Shown here one piece after another: positions 36,701-45,637 of a stretch of DNA of 64,000 nt. The notes under the pieces are model-generated. The model was not told the origin of the DNA. It ran no database searches and saw only the letters and a program-made list of their open reading frames with translations. A program made the translations under genes and the position numbers. The stretch covers positions 2,356,001 to 2,420,000 of the forward strand of contig NZ_CP070491.1 of NCBI RefSeq assembly GCF_016925495.1. Direction: 5' to 3'. Origin of the DNA: Methylococcus sp. EFPC2 (GTDB lineage Bacteria > Pseudomonadota > Gammaproteobacteria > Methylococcales > Methylococcaceae). The stretch's first letter is position 1. Each line of letters starts with the position of its first letter.

Positions 36701-37762
36701 CTACCGGGGCGAGGTTCTCGTCCAGTCGATGGGCTGATCCACGAACTTGTCGCGCAGGAAGCGGCCGTGGACCAGCAAACCCTGGGCGTCGTCTCGATAA
36801 AGGCTCACCAGCATCTTGCGCAGGGCGTCGTCCAACACGTCGAACTGCTCGGAGAGCACGTCCTGGGCCGTTCCGCCCCGCGCCAAGGGCTCGGACCGGC
36901 TCAGCTCTCCCGGCAGCGCGAGATATTTTTCGACCGCGTCGGGCAGATACTCCAACGCGATCTGCCTGAGATTGTAAACATTGGGATCGGCGATATCGGC
37001 CGTTTTCCCGAGTCGCGACAAGGCAGCGATCAGGGTCTCCCGCAGATCGCTCAGCTTGGCCAACACGGGCGGGTCCACCCGGCCGGCGATGCGCCGTTCC
37101 AGGTTCGCCAGGCTCTTCCGTATGGCGCGCAACTCGCCATCCGGTTCTGGATCGCTCGGCGAAAACGTCGCCGTACCGGCAAGCGGCTGGTGGAATCGCT
37201 GCTCCACCGCTTGCTGAAAAACGCTTTCCAAACGCTCCAGCTCGCGCACCAGCGCTTCCTCTGCGGCCCAGCCGTTCCCAGACCCGTGCTCGACGGAACG
37301 CGGGATCGGCAGGCGGAGATACTGTTCGAGCAGCCTGGGCAAATCCTTTAATGCCGCCGTTTTCGCGGCCGAGAGCTCCGGCTCCTTGTACAGCAGCCAG
37401 CGGTCGAAGTCCGGCAACAGGGCCAGTACGAGCGTGTGGATATTTTCCAGGACGGCGACGGACCTCCCCCGGCTCAGACGCTCGCGGCTCGCTTCGATCA
37501 GCCGGTCGAGGTGGCGCACCCGCCTGCGCAGCCGCCATGAAACTCCCGCTAACGGCGATTTCCTGACCGGCAACAAGGCCCAAAGCACAAAATAGACCCA
37601 TAGCGTCAAGCTGAAGCTAAAAGCTATCGAGAGCAGAAAAAGCAGCCTTACCACGCCGGTGTTCACGCCGAAATAACGCGCCAGCCCGCTGCACACCCCG
37701 CCTAGCTGACGGCCATCGAGATCGCGCTCCAGCCTGCGTGTTTCGGTAATCAAGGGATACAT
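36701..37762 (-). CDS. PspC-domain membrane protein with long cytoplasmic tail
   Basis: A 353-residue protein starting at 37762 (MYPLITETRRLERD). The PspC domain (about 8-68) reads RQLGGVCSGLARYFGVNTG followed by a single strong hydrophobic stretch ending ALLPVR. The remaining 280 residues are charged and helical, with predicted coiled-coil character (ESVFQQAVEQRF, IRKSLANLERRIAG). PspC proteins take part in envelope-stress responses. It is divergent from the telA-like gene 145 bp away. Confidence 0.82.
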   Translation of the reverse strand: MYPLITETRRLERDLDGRQLGGVCSGLARYFGVNTGVVRLLFLLSIAFSFSLTLWVYFVLWALLPVRKSPLAGVSWRLRRRVRHLDRLIEASRERLSRGRSVAVLENIHTLVLALLPDFDRWLLYKEPELSAAKTAALKDLPRLLEQYLRLPIPRSVEHGSGNGWAAEEALVRELERLESVFQQAVEQRFHQPLAGTATFSPSDPEPDGELRAIRKSLANLERRIAGRVDPPVLAKLSDLRETLIAALSRLGKTADIADPNVYNLRQIALEYLPDAVEKYLALPGELSRSEPLARGGTAQDVLSEQFDVLDDALRKMLVSLYRDDAQGLLVHGRFLRDKFVDQPIDWTRTSPR

Positions 37763-37906
37763 CCTGGTTTCCGTGACAAATGTTCCACCGGTGAATGGAG
37801 CGTTATCATACCGCCTCGTGCTGCGAAAACGATGCCTGGCCTCCCCTTCCGGCCGGGCGGGCGGGCCGCTGGCACCCACCGTAGTCACCAGCCGCAAGGA
37901 ACCCCC

Positions 37907-39107
37907 ATGAGCGACGCCCCCGAACTGACTCCACCCTCTCCGCTCACCCCGCCCGAAGCCGTCAAGCCCGTCGAAAAGGAACAGGCGGCATCCATGATCA
38001 AGCTGGAGCCCGAAGTGGTCGCCCGGCTGGACGAGCGCGTGGGCGAATTCATCGCAGCCATCCTCGGCGAACCGCCGCTGAGTGGAGCCTTCAAAAGCAA
38101 GGTGGACAGCGTGCACAAGCTGGGCCATGCGGAAATTCAGGAAGCCGCAGGCATCTCCAACCGCCTGCTCGAAAGGCCCATCCATGCGATGAACAGCGGC
38201 GTTTTCGACGAAGGCTCCACGATTTCAAAATCGCTGCTCGACCTGCGCAAGCAGATCGAGGAACTGGACCCCGCGCCGCGGCAATCTGCTCGAACCGCGC
38301 AAGCTGCTGGGACTCATCCCCCTGGGCAGCCGTGTCCAGGATTATTTCCGCCAATACCAGTCGGCGCAAACCCACATCAACACCATCATCCAGTCGCTTT
38401 ACAGCGGCCAGGACGAACTCCGCAAGGACAATGCGGCGATCGAGGAGGAAAAGCTCAGGGCCTGGCGGAGCATGGAAAAGCTGGAACAACATGTTTATAT
38501 CGGAAAAAAGATCGATCAGGCCCTGGAACTCAAGCTCGCCGAGATCGAAGCGGTCGACGCCGAAAAAGCCCGCATCGTGCGCGAGGAACTCCAGTTCTAT
38601 CTGCGCCAGAAGGTGCAGGATCTGTTGACCCAACTCGCCGTCACCATCCAGGGCTATCTGGCCATGGACCTGATCCGCAAGAACAATCTGGAATTGATCA
38701 AGGGCGTCGAACGGGCGACCACCACGACGGTCTCGGCCTTGCGCACCGCCGTGACGGTGGCGCAGGCCCTGGCGAATCAGAAACTGGTGCTGGACCAGAT
38801 CGGCGCCCTGCGCACCACCACCGGCAACATGATCGAATCGACCTCCGCCATGCTCAAGCAACAGGCCGGCCGGGTCCACGAGCAGGCTACGAGCGCGGCG
38901 GTCGATCTAAAGCAACTGTCGCAAGCCTTCCAGAACATCTACGACACCATGGACACCGTGGCCACCTACAAGCTGCAAGCCCTGGCCAACATGCAGCAAA
39001 CGGTGGACGCCCTGACGACGGAAATCGGCAAGGCCAAGACCTACCTGGACAAATCGCGCAAGGAAGTCGTTCAGGACGTCAGCGACTCCCTGAACCTATC
39101 CGATTGA
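37907..39107 (+). pseudogene. TelA-like toxic-anion-resistance protein, frameshifted
   Basis: The first frame from ATG 37907 gives a TelA N-terminus (VARLDERVGEFIAAIL, LLDLRKQIEELDPA). At about 38273-38282 the homology jumps to the +1 frame (RGNLLEPRKLLGLIPLGSRV) and runs to a stop at 39107, ending with ATYKLQALANMQQTVDALTTE typical of the family C-terminus. One surplus base in the GC-rich GCGCCGCGGC tract explains the break; removing it gives a protein of about 399 residues. It may be a real mutation, programmed shift or sequencing error. TelA proteins have been linked to tellurite and antibiotic tolerance. Confidence 0.8.
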
Positions 39108-39461
39108 CGCGGCGGTCACCGGGTTCGGGCTGAATTCGGCGGCAATGCTCTGTCGGGTCGGCGACTTGAGGAAACTCTGATTTAGCCCTTCGACAGGACG
39201 AACGCTAAGGGCTTGATTCCGTTCAGGGTGAACGCGTCGAACCCCGACTTATTCAGAGCATCCTTGAGCTATCTCAACCGTGCCCCGGCGCCGGAAGCTT
39301 AACGCCCCGATACAAACGGTGTTTAATCTCCAAACGTCCGGGCTGATCGGGGCTACCGATTTGCCGCGCGGATGAAGCGGGCGGCGCCCGTGCCGCCGAA
39401 CAGGGCATGGGCGGATTCCGCGCGTTCCCATCGACACTCATCAAAGCAGGGGGCTTTGTTT
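39108..39461. other. Intergenic region with an imperfect inverted repeat
   Basis: A 354-bp gap containing the palindromic element at 39169-39272 and, downstream of it, the presumed promoter region of the SGNH hydrolase. No ORF with a ribosome site is seen. Confidence 0.45.
39169..39272. repeat. MITE-like imperfect palindrome
   Basis: The left arm GGAAACTCTGATTTAG..CTTCGACAGG..GAACG matches the inverted right arm GGATGCTCTGAATAAG..GTTCGACG..GAACG. The arms share CTCTGA, AG, TTCGAC and GAACG in order. It resembles small dispersed intergenic repeats; no second copy is seen in this window. Confidence 0.45.
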
Positions 39462-40397
39462 ATGTCCATCCAACGTTTTCTCATCGCCTTGGCGTTCCTG
39501 CCGTGCCTCGCATCGATGGCACACGCCTCGCCTTACAGTGCCGTGGTGGTTTACGGAGACAGCCTGTCCGACAACGGCAACCTGTTCGCCGCAACAGGCT
39601 TACCCGGCACGCCTTATTACAACGGCCGACGTTCCGACGGCCCGCTGGCCGTGGAACACCTGGCCACGTCCCTCGGCGCGCCCCTGGTGGATCTGGCCTG
39701 GATAGGTGCGACGACGGGGGTCGGCAATTTCGGCGACAACGGCAGCGTGACCTCATTCGGGTTCGCCGGCCTGCCCGGCATGACGACAGTGTATGACACG
39801 ACCCGGGGCACGCTAGGACCGCTCTTGAGCGATGGGCTCTTCGTCGTGTGGGGTGGCGCGAACGACTTTTTGGCACCCTCTCCACTCGACGCCGGCGACC
39901 CGCTGGCGATCATAGACAGAGCGGTAAACAACCTGGTTGCCATCATCTCGGACTTGCAGGCGCTGGGGGCGGGCACCATCCTGGCACCGGGTATGCCGGA
40001 CCTCGGCCTGACCCCGGAGTTCAGGTCCTTGGGTCCAGTCGCCGCGGCACAGGCCAGCGCATTTACCGACGCGTTCAATGCGCTGCTGCTGGCCAGCCTG
40101 CCTACGGACGTGCTGTTTTTCGATACAGCCGCCCTGACGCGCGACGTGGTCGCCAACCCGGCCGCTTATGGCCTGACCAATGTGACGGACGCCTGTTTCG
40201 ACGGGGTGACGCAATGTTCGACCCCGGCGAACTACCTCTATTACGACTCTTTTCATCCGACGACGGCGGCCGACGCGATCATCGCCCGCGGTTTCCTGGC
40301 GACCTTGGCGGTCCCCGAGCCTTCTTCCCTGGCGCTAGCCGTCATGGGCTTGGCGCTGGTCGCCGCACGGCGGCGCTTCGGGTTTGCCACGCTCTAG
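39462..40397 (+). CDS. Secreted SGNH/GDSL hydrolase with PEP-CTERM sorting signal
   Basis: A 311-residue esterase/lipase-type protein. The start at 39462 follows GCAGGGGG and gives signal peptide MSIQRFLIALAFLPCLASMAHA. Block I GDSLSDNGN has nucleophile Ser34, WGGANDF is block III and DSFHPT near 270 holds the catalytic Asp-His. The C-terminus VPEPSSLALAVMGLALVAARRR is a textbook PEP-CTERM signal: motif, membrane helix, Arg cluster. The protein should be handed to exosortase and released or anchored at the surface. The substrate is unknown. Confidence 0.92.
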   Translation: MSIQRFLIALAFLPCLASMAHASPYSAVVVYGDSLSDNGNLFAATGLPGTPYYNGRRSDGPLAVEHLATSLGAPLVDLAWIGATTGVGNFGDNGSVTSFGFAGLPGMTTVYDTTRGTLGPLLSDGLFVVWGGANDFLAPSPLDAGDPLAIIDRAVNNLVAIISDLQALGAGTILAPGMPDLGLTPEFRSLGPVAAAQASAFTDAFNALLLASLPTDVLFFDTAALTRDVVANPAAYGLTNVTDACFDGVTQCSTPANYLYYDSFHPTTAADAIIARGFLATLAVPEPSSLALAVMGLALVAARRRFGFATL

Positions 40398-40471
40398 AAG
40401 ACGGGACGCATAACCAAGCGGAGCCTCGGGCGCCACCGCGGTCGTCATAGTCTCCGTGTTTCCGTAAGTGC

Positions 40472-41071
40472 TCAGGCCTTCTGTGCAATGATGTAGACGT
40501 GCAATTCCGGGTACTGGTCGTATTCCAGGTGCCGGCATACACATCCGGCTTCGGTCAGCAGCTTGAGCGTGCCGGGTATGCCCAGCGCGCTGTAGTACAT
40601 GGGCGGGCCCATGGCCGCATCGGTTTTCTCTGCCGCCTCATCCAGGCCGCCCATGGTGAAGATGAACACGCCACCGGGCGCCAACCCCTGCACGATCTTC
40701 CTCAGCACCGGCCCCTGGTCCGCCAGCGGCAGGTGCCAGATGCTGTCCCAGGCGGAAATCAGGTCGTACTGCCGGGTAAAGTGCCAGTGGCGGATATCGG
40801 CGTGATGGAATTCGATCTCCGGGTGCGCCTGTCTCGCCAACGCGATCATGCGCTCCGAGATATCCACGCCTTCCGCCGCGAAACCGTGACTGCCCAGCAG
40901 CTCGATGAGCCGCCCGCTGCAGCCGCAACCGATATCGAGTGCCCGGTGCTTTTCCCGCAAAAAGGCGATCGCCCGCTCGTGCTGCACGATGCCATTTTTC
41001 CTCGGGAAAGTTTCGCCGCGCCAGCGCTCGGCTATCGCGTCGTAGCTTGCCGCGATTTCATCCGGTTGCAT
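40472..41071 (-). CDS. Class I SAM-dependent methyltransferase
   Basis: A 199-residue Rossmann methyltransferase: ALDIGCGCSGRLIELLGSHG (SAM loop), AEGVDISERMIALAR (acidic ribose-binding residue), HADIRHWHF and GLAPGGVFIFTMGG. The substrate is not evident. It is convergent with the SGNH gene and separated from the DJ-1 gene by 148 bp. Confidence 0.88.
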   Translation of the reverse strand: MQPDEIAASYDAIAERWRGETFPRKNGIVQHERAIAFLREKHRALDIGCGCSGRLIELLGSHGFAAEGVDISERMIALARQAHPEIEFHHADIRHWHFTRQYDLISAWDSIWHLPLADQGPVLRKIVQGLAPGGVFIFTMGGLDEAAEKTDAAMGPPMYYSALGIPGTLKLLTEAGCVCRHLEYDQYPELHVYIIAQKA

Positions 41072-41219
41072 TTATCACCTCAGGTTTCACTCTTGCGAAC
41101 AGACGCCATCAGGCCGTTCGACATCGCGGGGACGCGAAGCAACATCCGGCGCGATACACACCTTGCATGGCCGCTAAGCCACTCATCCGACGGAGGATGA
41201 AGAACCGGCGTACGAACCG

Positions 41220-41897
41220 CTAATCCGCGTATTCGATATCGTCCTTGTAGCCGGCATAGGCCTGGCTGTATTCCATCACACGGGCCACCTCCGAGAGGTA
41301 GTCTTCGTCGTATCCGGCGCGGCGCAGCAGGTGGAATCCCAGTTCCATGCCGGAGGCGATACCGCCGGCGCTGACGATGCGACCGCTGTCCACCACCCTC
41401 GCGCGGCTGATGCGGCATTTCGGAGCGATTTTGGCCAGACGGTCGATCGGCACCAGGCCGGCGGCGGACTGCTCGACCCGATCGGGCTCCTTGCGATTGG
41501 TGGCGGCGACACCGTCCAACAGGCCCATGGCGCCATAGATCCAGGAACCGGTGCACACGCTGGTCAGCAGAGTGGATTGCGGCAGGCTGCGGATGTAATC
41601 GTGCAGGCGGGTGTTGTGCGTTTCCTGCCGGGTGCCGAAACCGCCCGGTATCAGAAAGGCGTCCATGGCTGGCCGGTCGTTGAAATCGTAGTTGGGCAGC
41701 ACGGTGAAACCGGCCTGTGCCTGCACCGGCCGCCGCGCGTCGGCGATGAGAAAAACGTCCAGTTCGGGATCGAACCGGCGCGCCACCGAAAATACGCCGT
41801 GGGGCGCGGCGAAATCGACGATTTCGGCGTCCTTGAACACGTAGATGCCGAGGCGGAAGCCGGCGGTCTTGGGATAGGTTTTGTGCACTTGCGGCAT
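41220..41897 (-). CDS. DJ-1/PfpI-superfamily (GATase1-like) protein
   Basis: A 225-residue protein related to the N-terminal domain of GlxA-type regulators but lacking an AraC helix-turn-helix. LGIYVFKDAEIVDFAAPHGVFSVA begins the fold; the nucleophile-elbow Cys lies in LLTSVCTGSWIYGAMGLL. GGIASGMELGFHLL also fits the family. Such stand-alone domains include isonitrile hydratases and glyoxalase-like enzymes. It is 18 bp downstream of the TetR gene, so this repressor probably controls it. Confidence 0.85.
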   Translation of the reverse strand: MPQVHKTYPKTAGFRLGIYVFKDAEIVDFAAPHGVFSVARRFDPELDVFLIADARRPVQAQAGFTVLPNYDFNDRPAMDAFLIPGGFGTRQETHNTRLHDYIRSLPQSTLLTSVCTGSWIYGAMGLLDGVAATNRKEPDRVEQSAAGLVPIDRLAKIAPKCRISRARVVDSGRIVSAGGIASGMELGFHLLRRAGYDEDYLSEVARVMEYSQAYAGYKDDIEYAD

Positions 41898-41915
41898 GGC
41901 TTTCTCCTGCGGAAA

Positions 41916-42479
41916 TCAAGTGTGGGCGTCGAGTACGAGGGCGGCGAGGCACCGGGCTTCTGCCGCGATATTGCTGCCGGGCGTGACCAGTTCGGTGGTG
42001 ATGGCGCCTTCCATCAACAGCCCCAATCGGCGGACCGCCACTTCCGGGTCGTTCAACTCCGCTTGGCGGCAAAGTGTGCGGATGTAGTCGAGCACCAGGC
42101 ACTTGTGATCGGCCGCGATCTGCCGGAAAGGATGCTGGGGATCGGCGAACTCCGCGGCGATGTTGATGAAGGCGCAGCCGTGAAAGTCCGGCTGACTGAA
42201 CCAATCCTGCAGAAAATCGAACAGCGCCAGCAAGCGCTCGCGCGGCGTCTCCGCCCGGGATTCCACGAAGCCTTCCAGCCAGCCGCGCCAGTGCTGGTCG
42301 CGGCGCTTCAGGAACTCCCCGACCAAACCGTCTTTCGACTGAAAATGCTGATAAAGGCTTTGCCGCGCGACGCCCGCCTCATCCAGTATCACCTCGATCG
42401 ACGTGGCATGAACGCCGTCGCGGTAAAACAGGCGGCAGGCCGCTTCCAGCAAGCGCTCTCGGGTATTCAATTGCGGCAC
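41916..42479 (-). CDS. TetR-family transcriptional regulator
   Basis: A 187-residue repressor with the N-terminal helix-turn-helix TRERLLEAACRLFYRDGVHATSIEVILDEAGVARQSLYQHFQSKDGL. The C-terminal ligand domain is AcrR/YxaF-like, with HGCAFINIAAEFADPQHPF. It is first gene of an operon with the DJ-1-like gene. A palindrome overlapping its promoter suggests autoregulation. Confidence 0.92.
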   Translation of the reverse strand: MPQLNTRERLLEAACRLFYRDGVHATSIEVILDEAGVARQSLYQHFQSKDGLVGEFLKRRDQHWRGWLEGFVESRAETPRERLLALFDFLQDWFSQPDFHGCAFINIAAEFADPQHPFRQIAADHKCLVLDYIRTLCRQAELNDPEVAVRRLGLLMEGAITTELVTPGSNIAAEARCLAALVLDAHT

Positions 42480-42512
42480 GGCCCTAGCTCTCCCAGATCA
42501 TTCGTTCCACCT

Positions 42513-42546
42513 AGTAGACCGAGCCGCAAAATAGACTGTCAATCTA
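42513..42546 (-). promoter_or_regulatory. Promoter and palindromic operator of the TetR-DJ-1 operon
   Basis: On the minus strand TTGACA (42542-42537) and TCTACT (42518-42513) are spaced 18 nt apart and end 34 bp before the TetR start. The -35 lies inside the palindrome TAGA-CTGTCAA-TCTA (42532-42546), and a further TAGAC half-site lies at 42515. Such TAGAC/GTCTA sites are typical of TetR repressors. Confidence 0.7.
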
Positions 42547-42571
42547 ATGTCCCTGTCGTTTCGTCTGCCCC

Positions 42572-43450
42572 TCAGGCCCGACGGAAACGGAAGGCGAGGC
42601 GGGCGCCGAAAAGGTTGATGCCCAAGCCCACGACAATCAGCGTCGCCGCGCCTATCTTCCAGGCGTGGAGCGGCTCGCCGAAAACCAGTGCCGAGCTGGC
42701 AAAACCGAACAGCGGCACCAGCAGGGTGAAAGGCGCCACGGTCACCGCCGGATAACGGCTCAGCAGCCAGCTCCACGCGGCGAATCCCAGCAGGGTGGAC
42801 AGGTACACGATGTACGCGACCGCGCCGATACCGGGCCAGGACAGATTCAAAATGCCGGCTTCGGCCCAGCGAGAAGCTTCCAGCAGGAATGACAGGATTA
42901 CCAGCGGCGGCCACGCGACCAGGCTGCTCCAGACCACCAGGGCCAGCATGTCGACCTTGCCGAGCTTCTTGGCGATCAGGTTTCCCAACCCCCATGAAGC
43001 GGCCGCGGCGAGGATCAAGACCAGGCCCGGCAGCGAAATTTCACCGCCGAGATTCACCGCGATCAGTCCGATGCCGGAGAAGGCGGTCGAGGCGCCGACG
43101 ATTTGCCAAACGCTCAAGCGCTCGGCCAAAAACACCACCGCCAGCGCGATGGTGAAGAACACCTGGATCTGGAGTATCAGGGAGGCCAGACCCGCGGTGG
43201 TGCCGGCCTGCATGCCGGTGAACAGCAATGCGAACTGGAGCGTGAACATCACCAGTCCGAAGGCTATCACCCTGGAAAAAGGAACCGCCGGCCGCCTGAT
43301 GAACAAGACTGCGGGAAACGCGGCGAGAAAAAATCGGAGCGCGCAGAACAGCAGCGGCGGAATTTCCGCAAGGCCGATTTTGATCACGACGAAGTTATAT
43401 CCCCAGATCATCGTAACCAGTATCGCCAGCGCCATATGATGTAAACGCAT
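42572..43450 (-). CDS. EamA-family (DMT) transporter
   Basis: A 292-residue inner-membrane protein with ten hydrophobic segments in two EamA repeats (GYNFVVIKIGLAEIPPLLFCALRFFLAA; WSSLVAWPPLVILSFLL onward). RhaT/YdcZ-like exporters of this family carry amino acids or small metabolites. It sits 79 bp after the diiron-protein gene in the same direction and could export its product; that is inference. Confidence 0.9.
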   Translation of the reverse strand: MRLHHMALAILVTMIWGYNFVVIKIGLAEIPPLLFCALRFFLAAFPAVLFIRRPAVPFSRVIAFGLVMFTLQFALLFTGMQAGTTAGLASLILQIQVFFTIALAVVFLAERLSVWQIVGASTAFSGIGLIAVNLGGEISLPGLVLILAAAASWGLGNLIAKKLGKVDMLALVVWSSLVAWPPLVILSFLLEASRWAEAGILNLSWPGIGAVAYIVYLSTLLGFAAWSWLLSRYPAVTVAPFTLLVPLFGFASSALVFGEPLHAWKIGAATLIVVGLGINLFGARLAFRFRRA

Positions 43451-43528
43451 CGTGACTCCTGTTCCCCATAATGCCCGGCCCCTCCACCGGCCCCAGCGAG
43501 GCCACGGTACGGCCCCGCAGCCGGCGCC

Positions 43529-45637
43529 CTACTCCCGGCAGGACGGCATTTTACTCGAGTCCCGCCGGCCCGGCAGAAAGCGCCGGGCGTAAGCCAGTAC
43601 CAGCGCCCATTTGAAGGGGCGCGTGGCGCTGGTCAGGGAACGATAACCTCGCCCGATGCGATCCCAATGCTGCGCAACCGAGGCGGCGCCGGCGCTCCGT
43701 GCGACCTCATCCAGATGACACTGTATTGCCTCCACCGCGAGCGCGGCATGCCCGCCCGCCAGGGTGTCGATGGACTGATGCAGGGTGACGATGGCAGGGT
43801 CCAGGCCCCAATGGCGCAGTTCGTCGGCCAGGCGCCGGTATTGCGCTCCCAAACCGCTCAGCTCGATGGCGAGGTTTAGGCCCAGGACTTCCGGCAGGTA
43901 ACGATGCGGAAAACGGGAGATGGCCAGCAAATAAACCGGCAAATCGAATGCGCTGTCGAGCAAGCGGTCATGGCGGGCGAACTCCGGGCTGTCGAAAGGC
44001 GGCAAGTCCACGCCGACCGATGCCAGCAAAGCCCGATAGACATTGGGATGGTTGCGTTCGACCCGTCCCGCCCCCAGTTCGTCGGCATAGATCCGGTAAA
44101 GCAATCGCCGCACGCGGTCTCCCTGCCACGCCGCCTCGCCCTGATGTTGCAGCCAGCAGCCGTCGACCAGGACGACGGGCGCGAACTGGCAAACGCCCCA
44201 GACATAGCCCGCGCGGCTCAGCCTGGGGCGGCCGTCGAACGGCCGCTCAGCCGCCACCTGTCCGGCATATTGCCGCTCGACCCAGTCAGACAGGGCTTGC
44301 GGGCTATAGTCCGCAAAGACTCCGCCGCGGCCGCTGCGGCGCAATACCCGTTCGACCACGAGGCGAGCCTGCCCCACCGTCGCCTCGGTATCCGGCCCGA
44401 CCAGCAGGCGATGAAACAGGGAACGCGGAGGCTCGCGGGACGAGAAACAGCGCCGCAGCCGGTCTTGCGCACGCTCCATGAAGGTCCTGGCCCGAAATGC
44501 CTGGCCATGGGACGGCTCCGGCCCGGCCGATGTTTTGATCTGCGCGGGCAAGTCTGCCCCGGCATTGTCGCCCGAGTCGTTTAACAGCGGTGTCCGCGTG
44601 GCGGCCTGCTTGCGCCAGGCCGCGATGAGCGCCAACTCCGGCGCGCTGAACACCCCGAACATCGGCCCGCCGAAACCCGCGAGCCGGTCGAACGGACACT
44701 CACCTTCCGGGCCGTCCATCCATGAGGAGGCTGCCAGCTCGGCCAGAAAAGGCGTGGCATCGAACGGCTCGTCGGCGAACCATTGATCCAGGCTACGCCC
44801 ACCCAGGCTTATTCCGCCATGGTGGCCGCGCGCATACGGCGCCTTGCGGCGGAATATCTCGGCTACCTCGTGTGCCGGATTCGCCGACCGGGATTCGCAA
44901 GCGGACCAGGCATGGAAATAACGCGCCTCGGCCCGGGCATACAAGGCCACGCCCGACCGTACGCGTTCGCGCCCGGCGTGCATCTGCAAGGCACGCCTGG
45001 CATGTTCGTCCAATGCCCGAAGAATTCCGCTGCGCCGTGCTCCCGGCGCGGCGAGCAATCGCCAGGGCGCTGCGGAGCAGGCATAAGCCAACGTGTATCC
45101 GATGACTTCGGGCAACAGGCAAGACGCGTGCAAGCCCAAGGCCAGTTGCAGGCAGGAAAACTCCAGCGCGGGAACGCCGATGCGCGTATCGAAAGCGAAT
45201 GGCCGGGTCGTCACGGCCGGCAAAGACACGCCGGCGCCCGCCAGAGCCCCCCGGTAATAAGAGGCCGGGGCGGCGGCTTCATCGGGCCCGAGCAGTTCGA
45301 GATAGGCCGCGAACAACTCGGCGACCTCGGCCAGGTGCCCGTTGCCGGCCAGTGCCACGGACTGCAGCCAGCCGCCTTCGAGCAGGCCTAGGGGGGCGTG
45401 GAAGGCCAGCGCCTCGCCCGTGAAATGCGCGGGTTCCGAATTCGGCGAGGGGGCGGCGGATGGCAGAGATTCGGGATCGAGGCCCGCTCCGCCCGCTTCC
45501 TTGACCTCGGCCAAGGCCCGATCCAGAAAATCACGGGTCTCGGCCAGCACACCGGGGCACTCGCGGGCATGAACCCAGCGATGAAAGCGCCCACGCATCG
45601 CCTCCCCGTTCGCCCCCCAAGGCTCGCCGGAACTCAT
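43529..45637 (-). CDS. Double-domain haem-oxygenase-like diiron oxidase (iron-containing redox enzyme family)
   Basis: A 702-residue protein with two related all-helical domains. The C-terminal one (about 425-660) has the six-ligand pattern of haem-oxygenase-like diiron oxidases: Glu520 and His530 (YADELGAGRVERNHPNVY), Glu583 (LPEVLGLNLAIEL), His620, Asp624 and His630 (LHQSIDTLAGGHAALA). The N-terminal one (about 80-230) aligns by its YLELLG, LPEVIGYTLAYA and GLLEGGWLQ blocks but lacks the matching His residues, so it is probably structural. Known relatives oxidise amines, fatty acids or amino acids with O2. The 5' end overlaps the carbamoyltransferase stop by 4 bp (ATGA). The reaction is unknown. 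Confidence 0.75.
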   Translation of the reverse strand: MSSGEPWGANGEAMRGRFHRWVHARECPGVLAETRDFLDRALAEVKEAGGAGLDPESLPSAAPSPNSEPAHFTGEALAFHAPLGLLEGGWLQSVALAGNGHLAEVAELFAAYLELLGPDEAAAPASYYRGALAGAGVSLPAVTTRPFAFDTRIGVPALEFSCLQLALGLHASCLLPEVIGYTLAYACSAAPWRLLAAPGARRSGILRALDEHARRALQMHAGRERVRSGVALYARAEARYFHAWSACESRSANPAHEVAEIFRRKAPYARGHHGGISLGGRSLDQWFADEPFDATPFLAELAASSWMDGPEGECPFDRLAGFGGPMFGVFSAPELALIAAWRKQAATRTPLLNDSGDNAGADLPAQIKTSAGPEPSHGQAFRARTFMERAQDRLRRCFSSREPPRSLFHRLLVGPDTEATVGQARLVVERVLRRSGRGGVFADYSPQALSDWVERQYAGQVAAERPFDGRPRLSRAGYVWGVCQFAPVVLVDGCWLQHQGEAAWQGDRVRRLLYRIYADELGAGRVERNHPNVYRALLASVGVDLPPFDSPEFARHDRLLDSAFDLPVYLLAISRFPHRYLPEVLGLNLAIELSGLGAQYRRLADELRHWGLDPAIVTLHQSIDTLAGGHAALAVEAIQCHLDEVARSAGAASVAQHWDRIGRGYRSLTSATRPFKWALVLAYARRFLPGRRDSSKMPSCRE

